A DNA stretch of 64,000 nt from an uncultured Lachnospiraceae bacterium (GCA_910586205.1 CAJUGD010000002.1:1-64000), one strand, 5' to 3'. Positions 26,138-34,872 are shown, counted from the first letter of the stretch. The notes: generated from the letters alone by a model not told the origin. Numbers and translations are program-made.

Positions 26138-27422
26138 GGTTTCTGCTCTCCTTTCTTTCCTGGATTTCCTGCACAATCTTATTATAAGCCTTCTTGTTCA
26201 GCCGGTAAAAGTACAGAACAGCCGCTGTTACAATCCACAGCACACCGGGAACAGTAGTAAAAGAATGTTTAATCACTGCCACCACAGCCGGGTTCTGCTG
26301 CTGGTTGGCAACATATCCCATACTGCCCAAAACGCCGGCCAGCACAGAAGTTCCTATAGCCATTCCAATCTTATTGCCCAAAGAAATAAATGCATACTGG
26401 AAACCGTCATTGCGCAGACCTGTTTTCCATTCGCCGTATTCTACACAATCCGGCACAATGGCATAAATCGCTGTATTAAATCCAGAAAAGAAAAACTGTG
26501 ACAGGCATGAAAACAGAAAAAACGGAACCGGTGACGCCCCCACCGTAAAAAAGTACATGATGAACATGCTGAGCCCTGTAAGCAATGCAAAGATTGATGC
26601 AGAGCGCCCTTTATTATTGGTCAGCCGAAATACTATCGGAAAACAGGCAGCGCCGATAATCGAAGGAATGATGATAAAAAGGGAGTATGTACTGAATAAT
26701 GCCTGATTGCCTTCCACATAAGTAAAATAATAAAGTGCATCTGCATTTCTTCCGTAAAGCGTTATTCCAAACAAAAACTGTCCTGCTACTGCAATCATAT
26801 ACGGCTTATTTTTTGCAACAGAAGTAAGCTGTATTTTCAGAGATGTTTTTTCCCTCTCCGGAACCTCCACGACTTCTTTTGTCTTTGCAAAACAGAAAAT
26901 ATGGCATGCCGCAAAAATACATCCGTAGATAGCAGCAACCAATAAGTAGCCTTTCTTATCATCTCCTCCTCCTAACGCCCCGATCAGAGGAACAGTAATA
27001 ATATTAATAATGCCAATGGCAATCATAGCGCTGACTGAACGAAAGGTATTGATCTTTGCCCGTTCTTCAATATTTTGAGTCATGGCGCCGCACAAAGTGC
27101 CGTAAGGAATATTGACACAGGTATAGCCCAATACCAAAATACAGTACGTAACTGCCATATAAACTATCTTTGCTGCAGACGGCCAATCCGGATGAGCCCA
27201 GAATGTCAGCATCAGCACCAAAGCAGTTAATGGCGCGGCAATCAAAAGCCAAGGACGATATCTTCCCCATTTCGTATGGGTCTTATCACTGAGCCCTCCT
27301 ATCACCGGGTCATTAATGGCATCCCAAAATCTTGAAAACAGCATCAGCCCTGCAACAGCCCCCATGCCATAGGCAATTTTACTGATCAATGGCACCTTTA
27401 TATCTGTTTCTTTCTGCCCCAT
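26130..27422 (-). CDS. GPH-family sugar/polyol:cation symporter, first helix apparently missing
   Basis: A 430-residue transporter of the glycoside-pentoside-hexuronide family, recognised by W-D-A-I-N-D-P-V-I-G, the R-W/R-Y-R-P-W-L loop and the later V-E-Y-G-E-W-K-T-G. In known members (MelB) about 33 residues forming helix 1, with the substrate-binding aspartate, separate K-x-x-Y-G-x-G from the helix 2 start. Here S-K-I-A-Y-G-M-G runs straight into A-V-A-G-L-M-L-F-S-R-F-W-D. The frame is intact, so this looks like an in-frame deletion. It lies in a sorbitol-type operon. Confidence 0.85.
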   Translation of the reverse strand: MGQKETDIKVPLISKIAYGMGAVAGLMLFSRFWDAINDPVIGGLSDKTHTKWGRYRPWLLIAAPLTALVLMLTFWAHPDWPSAAKIVYMAVTYCILVLGYTCVNIPYGTLCGAMTQNIEERAKINTFRSVSAMIAIGIINIITVPLIGALGGGDDKKGYLLVAAIYGCIFAACHIFCFAKTKEVVEVPEREKTSLKIQLTSVAKNKPYMIAVAGQFLFGITLYGRNADALYYFTYVEGNQALFSTYSLFIIIPSIIGAACFPIVFRLTNNKGRSASIFALLTGLSMFIMYFFTVGASPVPFFLFSCLSQFFFSGFNTAIYAIVPDCVEYGEWKTGLRNDGFQYAFISLGNKIGMAIGTSVLAGVLGSMGYVANQQQNPAVVAVIKHSFTTVPGVLWIVTAAVLYFYRLNKKAYNKIVQEIQERKESRNHV

Positions 27423-27530
27423 TACTGCCTCCTTATATAATAGACTGCACAGGTTAAAAATCTCGGCGCAGAGCCGCTATGCCTGCATTTTTACCCTGCA
27501 CAGTCAAAATCATTTTCATGTTTCGTCTGA

Positions 27531-28580
27531 TTATTCTGCAATGCGAATAACAGCCTTCACAATATCTGCTTTATTGTTCACACTGTAATCCATGGCCTTC
27601 TGTGCCTCATCAAGACTAAATACGTCTGTCACAATCCCCTTCAGGTCTACTTTGCCCGCCGCAACCGCATCAATGGCCATGGGATAGATGTGGCGGTAGC
27701 GGAATACGGTCTTAAAAGTCAGCTCTTTATCCAAAGCCAAGCTCATGGGAAGGGTCATCTCTCCGCTCTTGCTGTAACCTACCAGCACAATGGTTGCGCC
27801 CTTTTTCGTCATATGTATGGTCTGGACAGTGGTGATCTGGGTACCTGCTGTTTCCACCGCAAGGTCACATCCCTTTCCGTCTGTCAACTTTTTCACTTCC
27901 TCCACTGCGTCGGTCTGGCCTGCGTTGATCACACCGTCTGCTCCTAGTTCCAATGCTTTCTGAAGGCGTTTTTCCATGATGTCCACCACATATACTTTCG
28001 ATACCCCCATAGCCTTTAACGCCATCATAGTCACAAGGCCGATGCAGCCTGCACCCGTAACCACTGCTGTCTGGCCTGCCCTTGCCCCTCCCTGCATAGC
28101 CGCATGAAAACCTACAGCCAAAGGCTCAATCAAGGCGCCTTCCATCGTGCTGACATTATCCGGCAGTTTAAAGCAAAGATCCGCTTCATGGGCTACGTAT
28201 TCCTGAAATACTCCATCTACGGGAGGAGTGGCAAAAAATACTACATCCGGGCAGAGATTGTAGTTTCCGGTTTTACAAAACTCACAATGTCCGCAGGTTT
28301 TTCCCGGTTCTAACGCAACCCTGTCTCCAACCTTCAGATGTTTTACATCCTTCCCCACTTCCACCACGGTTCCTCCCGGCTCATGACCCAGCACAAACGG
28401 CGGCTTTACCACATAATCCCCAATGGCTCCTGTCTCATAATAATGCAGATCACTGCCGCAGATGCCCACATACTCTAATTTTACCAGCACCTCATTGTCT
28501 TTGGGCACAGGAATCTCTCTTTCTTCAAATCCCATCTTGCCAATCCCCAGCATAACAGCAGTTTTCATTGTTCCTTTCAT
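27531..28580 (-). CDS. zinc-dependent polyol (sorbitol/L-iditol) dehydrogenase
   Basis: A 349-residue medium-chain dehydrogenase that would oxidise sorbitol to fructose with NAD. Zinc ligands occur in G-I-C-G-S-D-L-H-Y-Y (Cys near 41), G-H-E-P-G-G (about 66-67) and the E-P-L-A-V-G motif (about 152). The structural zinc cysteines are C-G-H-C-E-F-C-K-T-G-N-Y-N-L-C. The Rossmann loop is G-A-G-C-I-G-L. The ATG at 28580 follows AGAGGA at 7 bases. Xylitol or other polyols are possible substrates; the linked fructokinase favours sorbitol. Confidence 0.88.
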   Translation of the reverse strand: MKGTMKTAVMLGIGKMGFEEREIPVPKDNEVLVKLEYVGICGSDLHYYETGAIGDYVVKPPFVLGHEPGGTVVEVGKDVKHLKVGDRVALEPGKTCGHCEFCKTGNYNLCPDVVFFATPPVDGVFQEYVAHEADLCFKLPDNVSTMEGALIEPLAVGFHAAMQGGARAGQTAVVTGAGCIGLVTMMALKAMGVSKVYVVDIMEKRLQKALELGADGVINAGQTDAVEEVKKLTDGKGCDLAVETAGTQITTVQTIHMTKKGATIVLVGYSKSGEMTLPMSLALDKELTFKTVFRYRHIYPMAIDAVAAGKVDLKGIVTDVFSLDEAQKAMDYSVNNKADIVKAVIRIAE

Positions 28581-28634
28581 GATAAATTCCTCTCTTTCTT
28601 TTTGTTTTCTTTGTTTCTTTACCACTTTTTAATA

Positions 28635-28648
28635 TACTTAATTAAATA
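28635..28648 (-). promoter_or_regulatory. candidate ROK operator of the polyol operon
   Basis: TATTTAATTAAGTA (minus strand) is a 14-base near-palindrome around TTAATTAA, located 18 bases downstream of the -10. ROK repressors of the XylR/NagC type bind AT-rich dyads in this position. Confidence 0.4.
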
Positions 28649-28665
28649 GTTTTATTATGTATATG

Positions 28666-28694
28666 ATTATATTTCTTCTACATGATTTTGTCAA
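28666..28694 (-). promoter_or_regulatory. sigma-A promoter of the polyol operon
   Basis: A consensus promoter: TTGACA (28689-28694), 17 bases, TATAAT (28666-28671). Such a strong promoter usually needs repression; the ROK regulator encoded upstream and the dyad just downstream fit that. Confidence 0.88.
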
Positions 28695-28795
28695 TATAAA
28701 ATTCAAATTCTTTTCTCTTTCGTGATTTCATACAAATTACAAATACTATTTTTGGCAATACTGCTGTCAAACGCCCCTCTGCAAACAACAGAAAT

Positions 28796-28824
28796 AAAAA
28801 AAGAGATTCCATCTCTGAAATCTC
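28796..28824 (-). terminator. terminator after the ROK regulator gene
   Basis: On the minus strand GAGATT and AATCTC pair around a 10-base loop and are followed by seven T residues. Confidence 0.75.
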
Positions 28825-28833
28825 CCAAGTATT

Positions 28834-29952
28834 TTATACCTGTTCCATAAACAACTCTATAACCTTCAGGGAAGCCCCCAATGCAGCCGCTCCTGTCTTG
28901 TGGCTGCAGGATCTGACAAATGAGCCTCCTTCTCCAAAGGTATTTCTTTCAGATACCTTTTCCCGCACATCCTGGATATATTCCCCCATATAGCTTCCCA
29001 CATATCCGCCTAAAACAATGTCACAATCCAGAACCATATGGATATTATTCACTGCTATGGCCAAATAAGAGGTATATTTATCCCAAAGCCTGGCCGCCTC
29101 AGCTTCTCCCTCCTTAAGACGTCGGAAAAAATCTTCCAGCTTCCCGTCAGACAAACATTTTGCCGAACAATAAGCGTCTAAACATCCGTATTTCCCACAA
29201 TAACAAACCTTCCCGTCCGGCACAATGGTCATATGCCCCACTTCTCCGCACCGATAATTTTCTCCCTGCTCCAGCCTGCCATTGCTGTAAACCGCCCCTC
29301 CCACCGTATTACTCAAAGACAAATAAAAGAAACGTTCTATGCTTTCTGACTGAATCCCCTCTGCATAGGCTCCCGCATTGGCATCATTCAGAAAATGACA
29401 GGGCCAGGCGAAATAACGGCTGATAGAAGAAAAGGGAAGATAGCTTACCCCAAGGATATGAGAATCCGCAACCAATGCCTCTTTTAAGTCAATAATCCCA
29501 GGAAAGGATATACCGATTCCCAGAACATGTTCCCTCTCACATCCACATTCCTTGAGAAAATCCTCCAGCTTTTGGTTCACCTCCTGATAGTAGCAATCCT
29601 CTGAAGCAAAAGGCAGAAAGATCCGTTCATATCTTAAAATCCTGCCCGTTAACTGGGTAAGAACCAGGCTGATGTGATTTTTCGTAATATCCAGCCCCAC
29701 CGCCTTCCCTGCATTATCTGACACTGCCAGAGCTTTTGCCCTTCTTCCTCCCGTGGACTGAAGCTCTCCTTTTTCTTCCACAAGACCTTTCTCTATCAAT
29801 TCCTTGGTTATCTGTGTCGTTGTCGGAAGACTCAATTTCAAAGCATAAGAGATATCCGGATTTGAGACCGTTCCATGCCTGCATAGATATCGGAAAACAT
29901 CATTTCTGTTTTTTTTCTTTACTTCCATATTTGTAATCTTTTTCTTATCCAT
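28834..29952 (-). CDS. ROK-family transcriptional repressor
   Basis: A 372-residue regulator with an N-terminal winged helix (about residues 10-70; N-P-D-I-S-Y-A-L-K-L-S-L-P-T-T-T-Q-I recognition region, then S-T-G-G-R-R-A-K wing). A ROK sugar-binding domain follows, with the zinc site C-Y-C-G-K-Y-G-C-L-D-A-Y-C (about 245-257). It resembles XylR/NagC rather than sugar kinases. It lies upstream of the polyol operon in the same direction with its own terminator, and probably represses that operon until the sugar binds. Confidence 0.88.
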   Translation of the reverse strand: MDKKKITNMEVKKKNRNDVFRYLCRHGTVSNPDISYALKLSLPTTTQITKELIEKGLVEEKGELQSTGGRRAKALAVSDNAGKAVGLDITKNHISLVLTQLTGRILRYERIFLPFASEDCYYQEVNQKLEDFLKECGCEREHVLGIGISFPGIIDLKEALVADSHILGVSYLPFSSISRYFAWPCHFLNDANAGAYAEGIQSESIERFFYLSLSNTVGGAVYSNGRLEQGENYRCGEVGHMTIVPDGKVCYCGKYGCLDAYCSAKCLSDGKLEDFFRRLKEGEAEAARLWDKYTSYLAIAVNNIHMVLDCDIVLGGYVGSYMGEYIQDVREKVSERNTFGEGGSFVRSCSHKTGAAALGASLKVIELFMEQV

Positions 29953-30115
29953 TTCATCTCCCAGACTTTATAAAAGTATTTTTTTAACTATAACATATCA
30001 CAAACACCTTAAATGATCCATAACTTTTTCCTTTGCGGCAGATGCAAATCCAGAAACATAAAACCATGTATCATATCCTGGTTTTGAAAAACATCGGAAA
30101 GTATTGCAGCATGAC

Positions 30116-30160
30116 ATAAAAACAGCTCAAAAGCGTAGACTACACTTTTGGGCTGATTTT
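30116..30160. terminator. bidirectional terminator at the end of the secretion locus
   Basis: CAGCTCAAAAGCGTAG (30123-30138) pairs with CTACACTTTTGGGCTG (30140-30155). On the minus strand five T residues follow the stem; on the plus strand four T residues and more follow. It closes the 17-kb type VII locus. Confidence 0.8.
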
Positions 30161-30179
30161 TAAATTTTATACAGATGTT

Positions 30180-30461
30180 TTAATTCTCACCTTTCCTGGC
30201 ATAATAAGCGCTCAGTTTTGTGACAAACTCCTCCCTCTCACTGTCCTCAAATCCCCGGAAATATACCTGGGCAATATCCTTGTGGTTAAACAAAAACTGC
30301 CCCTGATTCCCCACATTTCCCTCTGGGTAGATTACGCCGATATAGTCAAATTCCTCCCCTGTATCTCCTTTTTTCTGCTTTACACCGAAAACCATCAGCC
30401 TTTTTTTTCCGCCTTCCAAAAGAACTACAGAGCCAATGGGCAATAATTCGTTAATATTCAT
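30180..30461 (-). CDS. DUF4176 domain protein of the type VII locus
   Basis: A 93-residue beta-rich protein. The pattern L-P-I-G-S-V-V-L-L-E-G-G-K-K-R-L-M-V-F-G near the start, D-Y-I-G-V-I-Y-P-E-G and the N-H-K-D-I-A-Q-V-Y-F-R-G-F motif are those of DUF4176. That family occurs mainly next to WXG100 systems in Firmicutes. Its function is unknown. It has a good AGGAGG site and is the last gene of the locus. Confidence 0.8.
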   Translation of the reverse strand: MNINELLPIGSVVLLEGGKKRLMVFGVKQKKGDTGEEFDYIGVIYPEGNVGNQGQFLFNHKDIAQVYFRGFEDSEREEFVTKLSAYYARKGEN

Positions 30462-30514
30462 TTTTCTATCCTCCTGATTTTCTTAATATATTCGTTGTGT
30501 TGTTTCAAACTCTG

Positions 30515-31555
30515 TCACCACAAAGCTCCCCACCAATCCGATATTGCGCCTCCTACCTCAGATAATCCGTCTCCTATAGCACTGACAGCCTCTGTACCCG
30601 CATTCCATATGGCTGTCCCTGCATCCAGCGCTGCGTCTGAAATAGTTTCTGTCAGCCCCTTTCCGGTAAAGCTTTCACAGATACAATCTGCCAGCCATGT
30701 GACTCCTGCCGCGGCTGCCCCCACCGCTACCGCAGGAGCGCCTACCGGAAGCAATGCCGCGGCTGCGGCTGTCGCCAATATTCCTATGCCCCAATCAACC
30801 GCAACCTCACCGAGCGTTTCCGCTACCGCCCGTCCTACGCTGATTTCTCCGGACTTCCATTCTTTATAATTGTCATATGCCGTGGTTCCCACAGTAAGAA
30901 TAGACCCGGCTATTCCCAATGCCTTCGCCCATCCTGAATCGGTTACAAAGCCTACGGAATCCTTTGCCTCATGTTTCAGACTGGACAAAAAAAGGTCTCC
31001 CTTATTTAATTGTGATATATCTCCCAATCCGTCCCAATCCCAATACTTAGTCATTCCAAACCATTCTTCAAAAGAACTTGGATCATCCATCCCCAAAATA
31101 CCGCTTTCAAGGTCAATCATTGAGCCGGCAGTATATAAGAGCATCTGTATCGGGTCATCCCAGTTGTCTTGATTGAACCAAGTGACAAGCGAAGATCCAA
31201 ATGAAAAACCGGAACCTGCAACACCTGCCCCTCCCACAATATCTGAAAACAAATCAGCAATATTCCAGGGCGATTCTTCCTTCTCGCCCAGAATATTCCT
31301 CTCTGCCTGCTCATACAGCCCGGCAATCACATCTGCCTTTTCACCCATGGTTTCAAAGTGAATTGCCTGTTCCTCCATAATGGCTGATATGGACCAAAGA
31401 CGTTCTCCGAGACGCTCAGAAGCACTGATTTTTCCCCTCAAAGCACGCCGGATGCGATCCAGGTCATCTGCCTGGCTTCGCATTGTTCTGGCATAACCTG
31501 CCATAGCATGCTGGCATCCTCTCACCCTTCCTGATTTTATTGTAAATTCCTCCAA
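30515..31555 (-). CDS. candidate type VII effector with hydrophobic glycine-rich C-terminus
   Basis: A 346-residue protein in two parts. Residues 1-92 are a helical module ending in L-Y-E-Q-A-E-R-N, which contains the YxxxE export signal. A linker follows. Residues about 210-346 are rich in Gly and Ala with long hydrophobic helices (L-A-T-A-A-A-A-A-L-L-P-V-G-A-P-A-V-A-V-G), as in membrane-inserting toxins with glycine zippers. It has no signal peptide. The TTG start follows an AGGAGG site. The N-terminal module is shared with the zincin encoded at 32898. A pore-forming role is inference. Confidence 0.6.
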   Translation of the reverse strand: MEEFTIKSGRVRGCQHAMAGYARTMRSQADDLDRIRRALRGKISASERLGERLWSISAIMEEQAIHFETMGEKADVIAGLYEQAERNILGEKEESPWNIADLFSDIVGGAGVAGSGFSFGSSLVTWFNQDNWDDPIQMLLYTAGSMIDLESGILGMDDPSSFEEWFGMTKYWDWDGLGDISQLNKGDLFLSSLKHEAKDSVGFVTDSGWAKALGIAGSILTVGTTAYDNYKEWKSGEISVGRAVAETLGEVAVDWGIGILATAAAAALLPVGAPAVAVGAAAAGVTWLADCICESFTGKGLTETISDAALDAGTAIWNAGTEAVSAIGDGLSEVGGAISDWWGALW

Positions 31556-31611
31556 AACATTTCCTCCCTCCTTTGTTTGTACTTATTTACAAGATAATGC
31601 ATATGAATGCA

Positions 31612-32373
31612 TTAAAATCCTGCCAGTGACAGAAGCACCCCCGCGGCACCCAGAAAATAAAATCCTCCGAATAAAAGCTTCATCAAAAAAACAGACCGAT
31701 TCTTCCCCTTTCCATATAGCGTCAAGCTTGCAAATCCAAATACCAACCCTACCAGCATCCTGCTTCCCAAAGTCATCCAGAACCCTTCCGGCTCGCCTTT
31801 TCCCAGATAAAAACACACCGGGAATCCCATCAAAAACACCAACAGGCTGGCTGACAGTAACCATTCTCCCACAGGCTTTCTTCTTCCCCGCAAAACATAT
31901 TCCGAGCAAAAATATTTTCCCGGATCCTCTCCCGACTGCCTGCACACCACATCCAGCCCATCACCGTCACATACAAAGGGCTGAGGCATAATAATCAGCT
32001 TTCCGTCCCACAAAATACCGGTAGTGCTTTTCATCCTCACCCCTTTCAAAATTCCAGGAGTAAGATGACAGTCCACCTGGTAGGCGTCTGCCGGGATCTG
32101 AAAATGCATTTGCCTTTCACCATGTCTTTTTTCCTGATAAATTTCGTACAGAGAGCTGAATAATACCACCAATGGAGCCAATATACAAGCAAGAAGCAGC
32201 TTGTTAAAATTTATTGATAATGCAATCAGCAATACAATAAGATCAAGCAAGGACAATATCGCCATAAGGGAACGCCGTGCTAAATTTGTCTTTGCACAGG
32301 GGATTGCCCCAAATGCAACTAAAAGGATAAAGATAAATAGGTAAAAGGCTATTAACTCTAAGATAAATATCAC
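31612..32373 (-). CDS. polytopic membrane protein, possible immunity protein
   Basis: A 253-residue protein with about five membrane segments. Two or three are near the N-terminus (1-80), then comes a soluble stretch of about 90 residues with I-P-A-D-A-Y-Q-V-D-C-H-L and similar beta strands, then two or three more from about residue 170. I do not recognise a family. It sits next to the glycine-rich effector, so it may protect the producer's membrane. The start is uncertain: a GTG at 32373 directly abuts its GGAGG. Confidence 0.5.
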   Translation of the reverse strand: MIFILELIAFYLFIFILLVAFGAIPCAKTNLARRSLMAILSLLDLIVLLIALSINFNKLLLACILAPLVVLFSSLYEIYQEKRHGERQMHFQIPADAYQVDCHLTPGILKGVRMKSTTGILWDGKLIIMPQPFVCDGDGLDVVCRQSGEDPGKYFCSEYVLRGRRKPVGEWLLSASLLVFLMGFPVCFYLGKGEPEGFWMTLGSRMLVGLVFGFASLTLYGKGKNRSVFLMKLLFGGFYFLGAAGVLLSLAGF

Positions 32374-32476
32374 CTCCGTTCTTTCTTGTCATATATCTCA
32401 AAAACTCACAGCCATTAAAAGCGCCACATATGTACAATCCAAAAATTCAATTTCTTCGTGAATGAAACGTAAAATA

Positions 32477-32926
32477 TCATTGGAAAATCCTGTATATTTG
32501 TTCACCATTCTCATCGTTACGATATAATGCCTCTACAACATATCCTCTTCCCATAACGGCAAGATATCTATTTCCCTCACGCCCGCTAAGAAAGAGTCTC
32601 GTTCTCTTGCTGCTTTCATCCTTAGTAATATTTATAATAGGATCATCTGAATATCTATTTAGGGTATTTAAAATACTTTGAGAAGTTCTTTGATTACATC
32701 CAAGCAATTCAGATAACGTTTCAGCAAGTTCTTCATCCGAAAAAATTGTCTCTATCTCTATATCTCCCAATTCCGGTTTCCTATCTTGAATTTCTATTGT
32801 AGTATCAAATATACTCATATTTTTTTCCTCATTTCCAATACTTTCCTTACAGTTACATAAAAATAACCCTGTCACTATACATACAAAAATAAAACTTCTA
32901 CCATTGATTAGCAAAGTTTCTCGCAT
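32477..32926 (-). CDS. putative lipoprotein of the AT-rich cargo cassette
   Basis: A 149-residue protein. The hydrophobic N-terminus S-F-I-F-V-C-I-V-T-G-L-F-L-C-N-C ends in a lipobox-like sequence with Cys near residue 26. The mature part is acidic. It overlaps the zincin gene's 3' end by 29 bases, so it is probably co-translated. As a surface-anchored neighbour of a protease-like effector it could be its immunity factor. No family was recognised. The region is visibly richer in A and T than its surroundings. Confidence 0.5.
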   Translation of the reverse strand: MRETLLINGRSFIFVCIVTGLFLCNCKESIGNEEKNMSIFDTTIEIQDRKPELGDIEIETIFSDEELAETLSELLGCNQRTSQSILNTLNRYSDDPIINITKDESSKRTRLFLSGREGNRYLAVMGRGYVVEALYRNDENGEQIYRIFQ

Positions 32927-33848
32927 CCTGCTCTATCTCCTGATCTCTATACGCTTTAAAAGCATCTTTCTCACTCATACCTTCAGCCTCAAAATCCTCT
33001 TGATCTTTATATTCTTCATAACTCTTTTCCCACTTTTCTATACTTTCCTCCGTCACTACAAACTTATCTGGGTTTTTAATTGCCATATCTTGATATGCAT
33101 GTCTTAATTCATGTACTGCTGTCGAAAAAAGATCTCTGGAAGGAAAACTATTTGTATCTCCCTCCGCAATAATCCATTCATTGATATAAATAGAGTTATC
33201 TTTGGAAACAAAATAACCGCCTGTACAGTAGCCGTCCTCTGCTTCACTATAAAAAAAATTAATTTTATCAATATCCAGCCCCATAATAGCTGAAACTTCT
33301 TCAATATATTCTTCAAGAATTTTTTTTCGTTCTTCGGTTGAAGCTTTTTTCCACTCTTTCTTCGAATAACGTTTTTGTTTATTAAGACTTTCTATCTCTT
33401 TTTGCAAATAAAGATCTTGTTCCTTTTGTTGATGAGCAGTTACTGTCTCTCCATTTATCCTTTCTTGTTTTTCTGGATCGGAGAGTCCGTTTTCTACAAA
33501 CCAATTTTTTATTTTCTCCCAAACGCTCTCTTTATTTGTTTCATCTATTGAATAGAATTTCGTATTATATTCAACACTGCCAATAATCTGCTTCTCTGCC
33601 TTTCTATAAAGCTCTGCTATATGTAACAGTGCGCCTGACAGCGAATCCATCATAGCAGCTTCTTTTAAAATTTGCTCGTTAATATTCTTTAATCTGCTCC
33701 TTATTTGTTCAGCTCCCTCTGCTTTTATGGCAAGTTTTCCTGAAATCCCTGAAATTGACTGATCAATATCATGGATAGCCGAACAAATCAATTTAATATT
33801 TTTCGAATTTCCTTCTATCCTATCTGCTTTTATCATAAACTTTTCCAT
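32898..33848 (-). CDS. candidate type VII effector with zincin metallopeptidase domain
   Basis: A 316-residue protein. Residues 1-93 form a helical module resembling the start of the effector at 30515 (both begin M-E-x-F-x-I-K-x-x-R-x-x-G). It ends in L-Y-R-K-A-E-K-Q-I, a YxxxE signal. After a charged coiled region, residues about 180-316 carry the zinc-peptidase motif A-V-H-E-L-R-H-A-Y-Q (HExxH, near 242-246) and a late E-I-E-Q-D-A-R-N-F-A whose glutamate could be the third ligand. It is probably a secreted protease toxin or wall/host-acting enzyme. Confidence 0.72.
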   Translation of the reverse strand: MEKFMIKADRIEGNSKNIKLICSAIHDIDQSISGISGKLAIKAEGAEQIRSRLKNINEQILKEAAMMDSLSGALLHIAELYRKAEKQIIGSVEYNTKFYSIDETNKESVWEKIKNWFVENGLSDPEKQERINGETVTAHQQKEQDLYLQKEIESLNKQKRYSKKEWKKASTEERKKILEEYIEEVSAIMGLDIDKINFFYSEAEDGYCTGGYFVSKDNSIYINEWIIAEGDTNSFPSRDLFSTAVHELRHAYQDMAIKNPDKFVVTEESIEKWEKSYEEYKDQEDFEAEGMSEKDAFKAYRDQEIEQDARNFANQW

Positions 33849-34607
33849 TTACATCACCTTTCCTTCCTCTACCATCTGCTTCATTACTTCTCCATACACT
33901 GATATAAAAATCTTGGAAAAATGATTAACTACATCAACAAAATCCTCTGTCTCAGAAGGTATATATTCATGTATTAAATTACTGTCATTATATTGTGCAG
34001 AAAACCTCCAATTTCTATAATTTTCTTTCTTTATAATTGCTGAAAACTGTCCTATAGCTAAATGTATAAAAGGAAGCCATATCAATTCACAAATTTCATC
34101 TTTCATATGAATACTTACAATACTTTCCCCATAAAAATATAATAGTATCCTTTCACCTTTCGCATTTTGATTTTCAGCCTTACAATACCCCTGGGGATGG
34201 GTTACAACATACATCCAAGAATTCAATAATGGATCTATCGATATGTTTCCGCTCTTATCTATAATATAATATTTTTTCTGTTTCAGCTTAAAAAAACAAT
34301 TTTCCATCTCATCTTTATTCCAATCCAGTGGTATTTCATCACATCCAGTCAAATAACTCTTATTTTGAGACATTACAAGAAACCATAACTCATCTTTTGT
34401 CAATGTAAAACAATTTCTATTCATATATAATTCCCTTCCCCTTCTGGGCCAACCAATATTCTTTTCATAAATTTCATCTATATAATCAATCTTATCTGCC
34501 TGGGACCAATCCTCATCTGTCCCCGCATTTGTTGTTTCTGTCGTAATTATCACTGCTTTTACAGTCTCATCTCGATAGGTTTTTCCCTCATCCTGCAGTG
34601 TTTTCAT
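33849..34607 (-). CDS. hypothetical protein upstream of the zincin, possible secretion chaperone
   Basis: A 252-residue protein with no signal peptide or membrane segment. It has alternating beta and helix, motifs such as L-T-K-D-E-L-W-F-L-V near residue 70, and a helical C-terminus. Genes of this size next to type VII cargo often encode EspG- or EsaE-like chaperones. I cannot show homology, so this is a suggestion from context. It abuts the zincin gene. Its ATG overlaps the stop of a degraded upstream frame (ATGA). Confidence 0.45.
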   Translation of the reverse strand: MKTLQDEGKTYRDETVKAVIITTETTNAGTDEDWSQADKIDYIDEIYEKNIGWPRRGRELYMNRNCFTLTKDELWFLVMSQNKSYLTGCDEIPLDWNKDEMENCFFKLKQKKYYIIDKSGNISIDPLLNSWMYVVTHPQGYCKAENQNAKGERILLYFYGESIVSIHMKDEICELIWLPFIHLAIGQFSAIIKKENYRNWRFSAQYNDSNLIHEYIPSETEDFVDVVNHFSKIFISVYGEVMKQMVEEGKVM

Positions 34608-34800
34608 ATATGCTGGACTTTATCATTCTGAGAGGTGGAGGACTTAAGAGCTAGCGGAGACGCCGACTGCACTGAAAACTTTGAATTACTAGAGGATGAC
34701 TGCATTTCTGCACCAAAACATGCTGTTAAAAACGTAAATAAAAAGATATCTTCCAAAAATCATGGGAATGCCAGATATTTTCATTGGATTTACCTTTCAC
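34604..34800 (-). pseudogene. possible frameshifted lipoprotein leader
   Basis: Two overlapping minus-strand frames together look like one lipoprotein start. The frame from ATG 34782 reads M-K-I-S-G-I-P-M-I-F-G-R-Y-L-F-I-Y-V-F; after a T run near 34736 the next frame reads F-L-T-A-C-F-G-A-E followed by a serine-rich stretch, ending in a TGA that overlaps the next gene. A one-base slip would join them. An inverted repeat GAATGCCAG/CTGGCATTC spans the first start. It may instead be noncoding. Confidence 0.3.
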
Positions 34801-34872
34801 AAAACACCTGGCATTCTCCCTGAATAATTATAAATCATCAGCAATTTTTCTTTAACCTCATATCAGGTTTCC

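Noticed and set aside
30123..30155. Hairpin considered as a repeat element
   Set aside because: T runs flank it on both strands directly after a gene end, which fits an ordinary bidirectional terminator.
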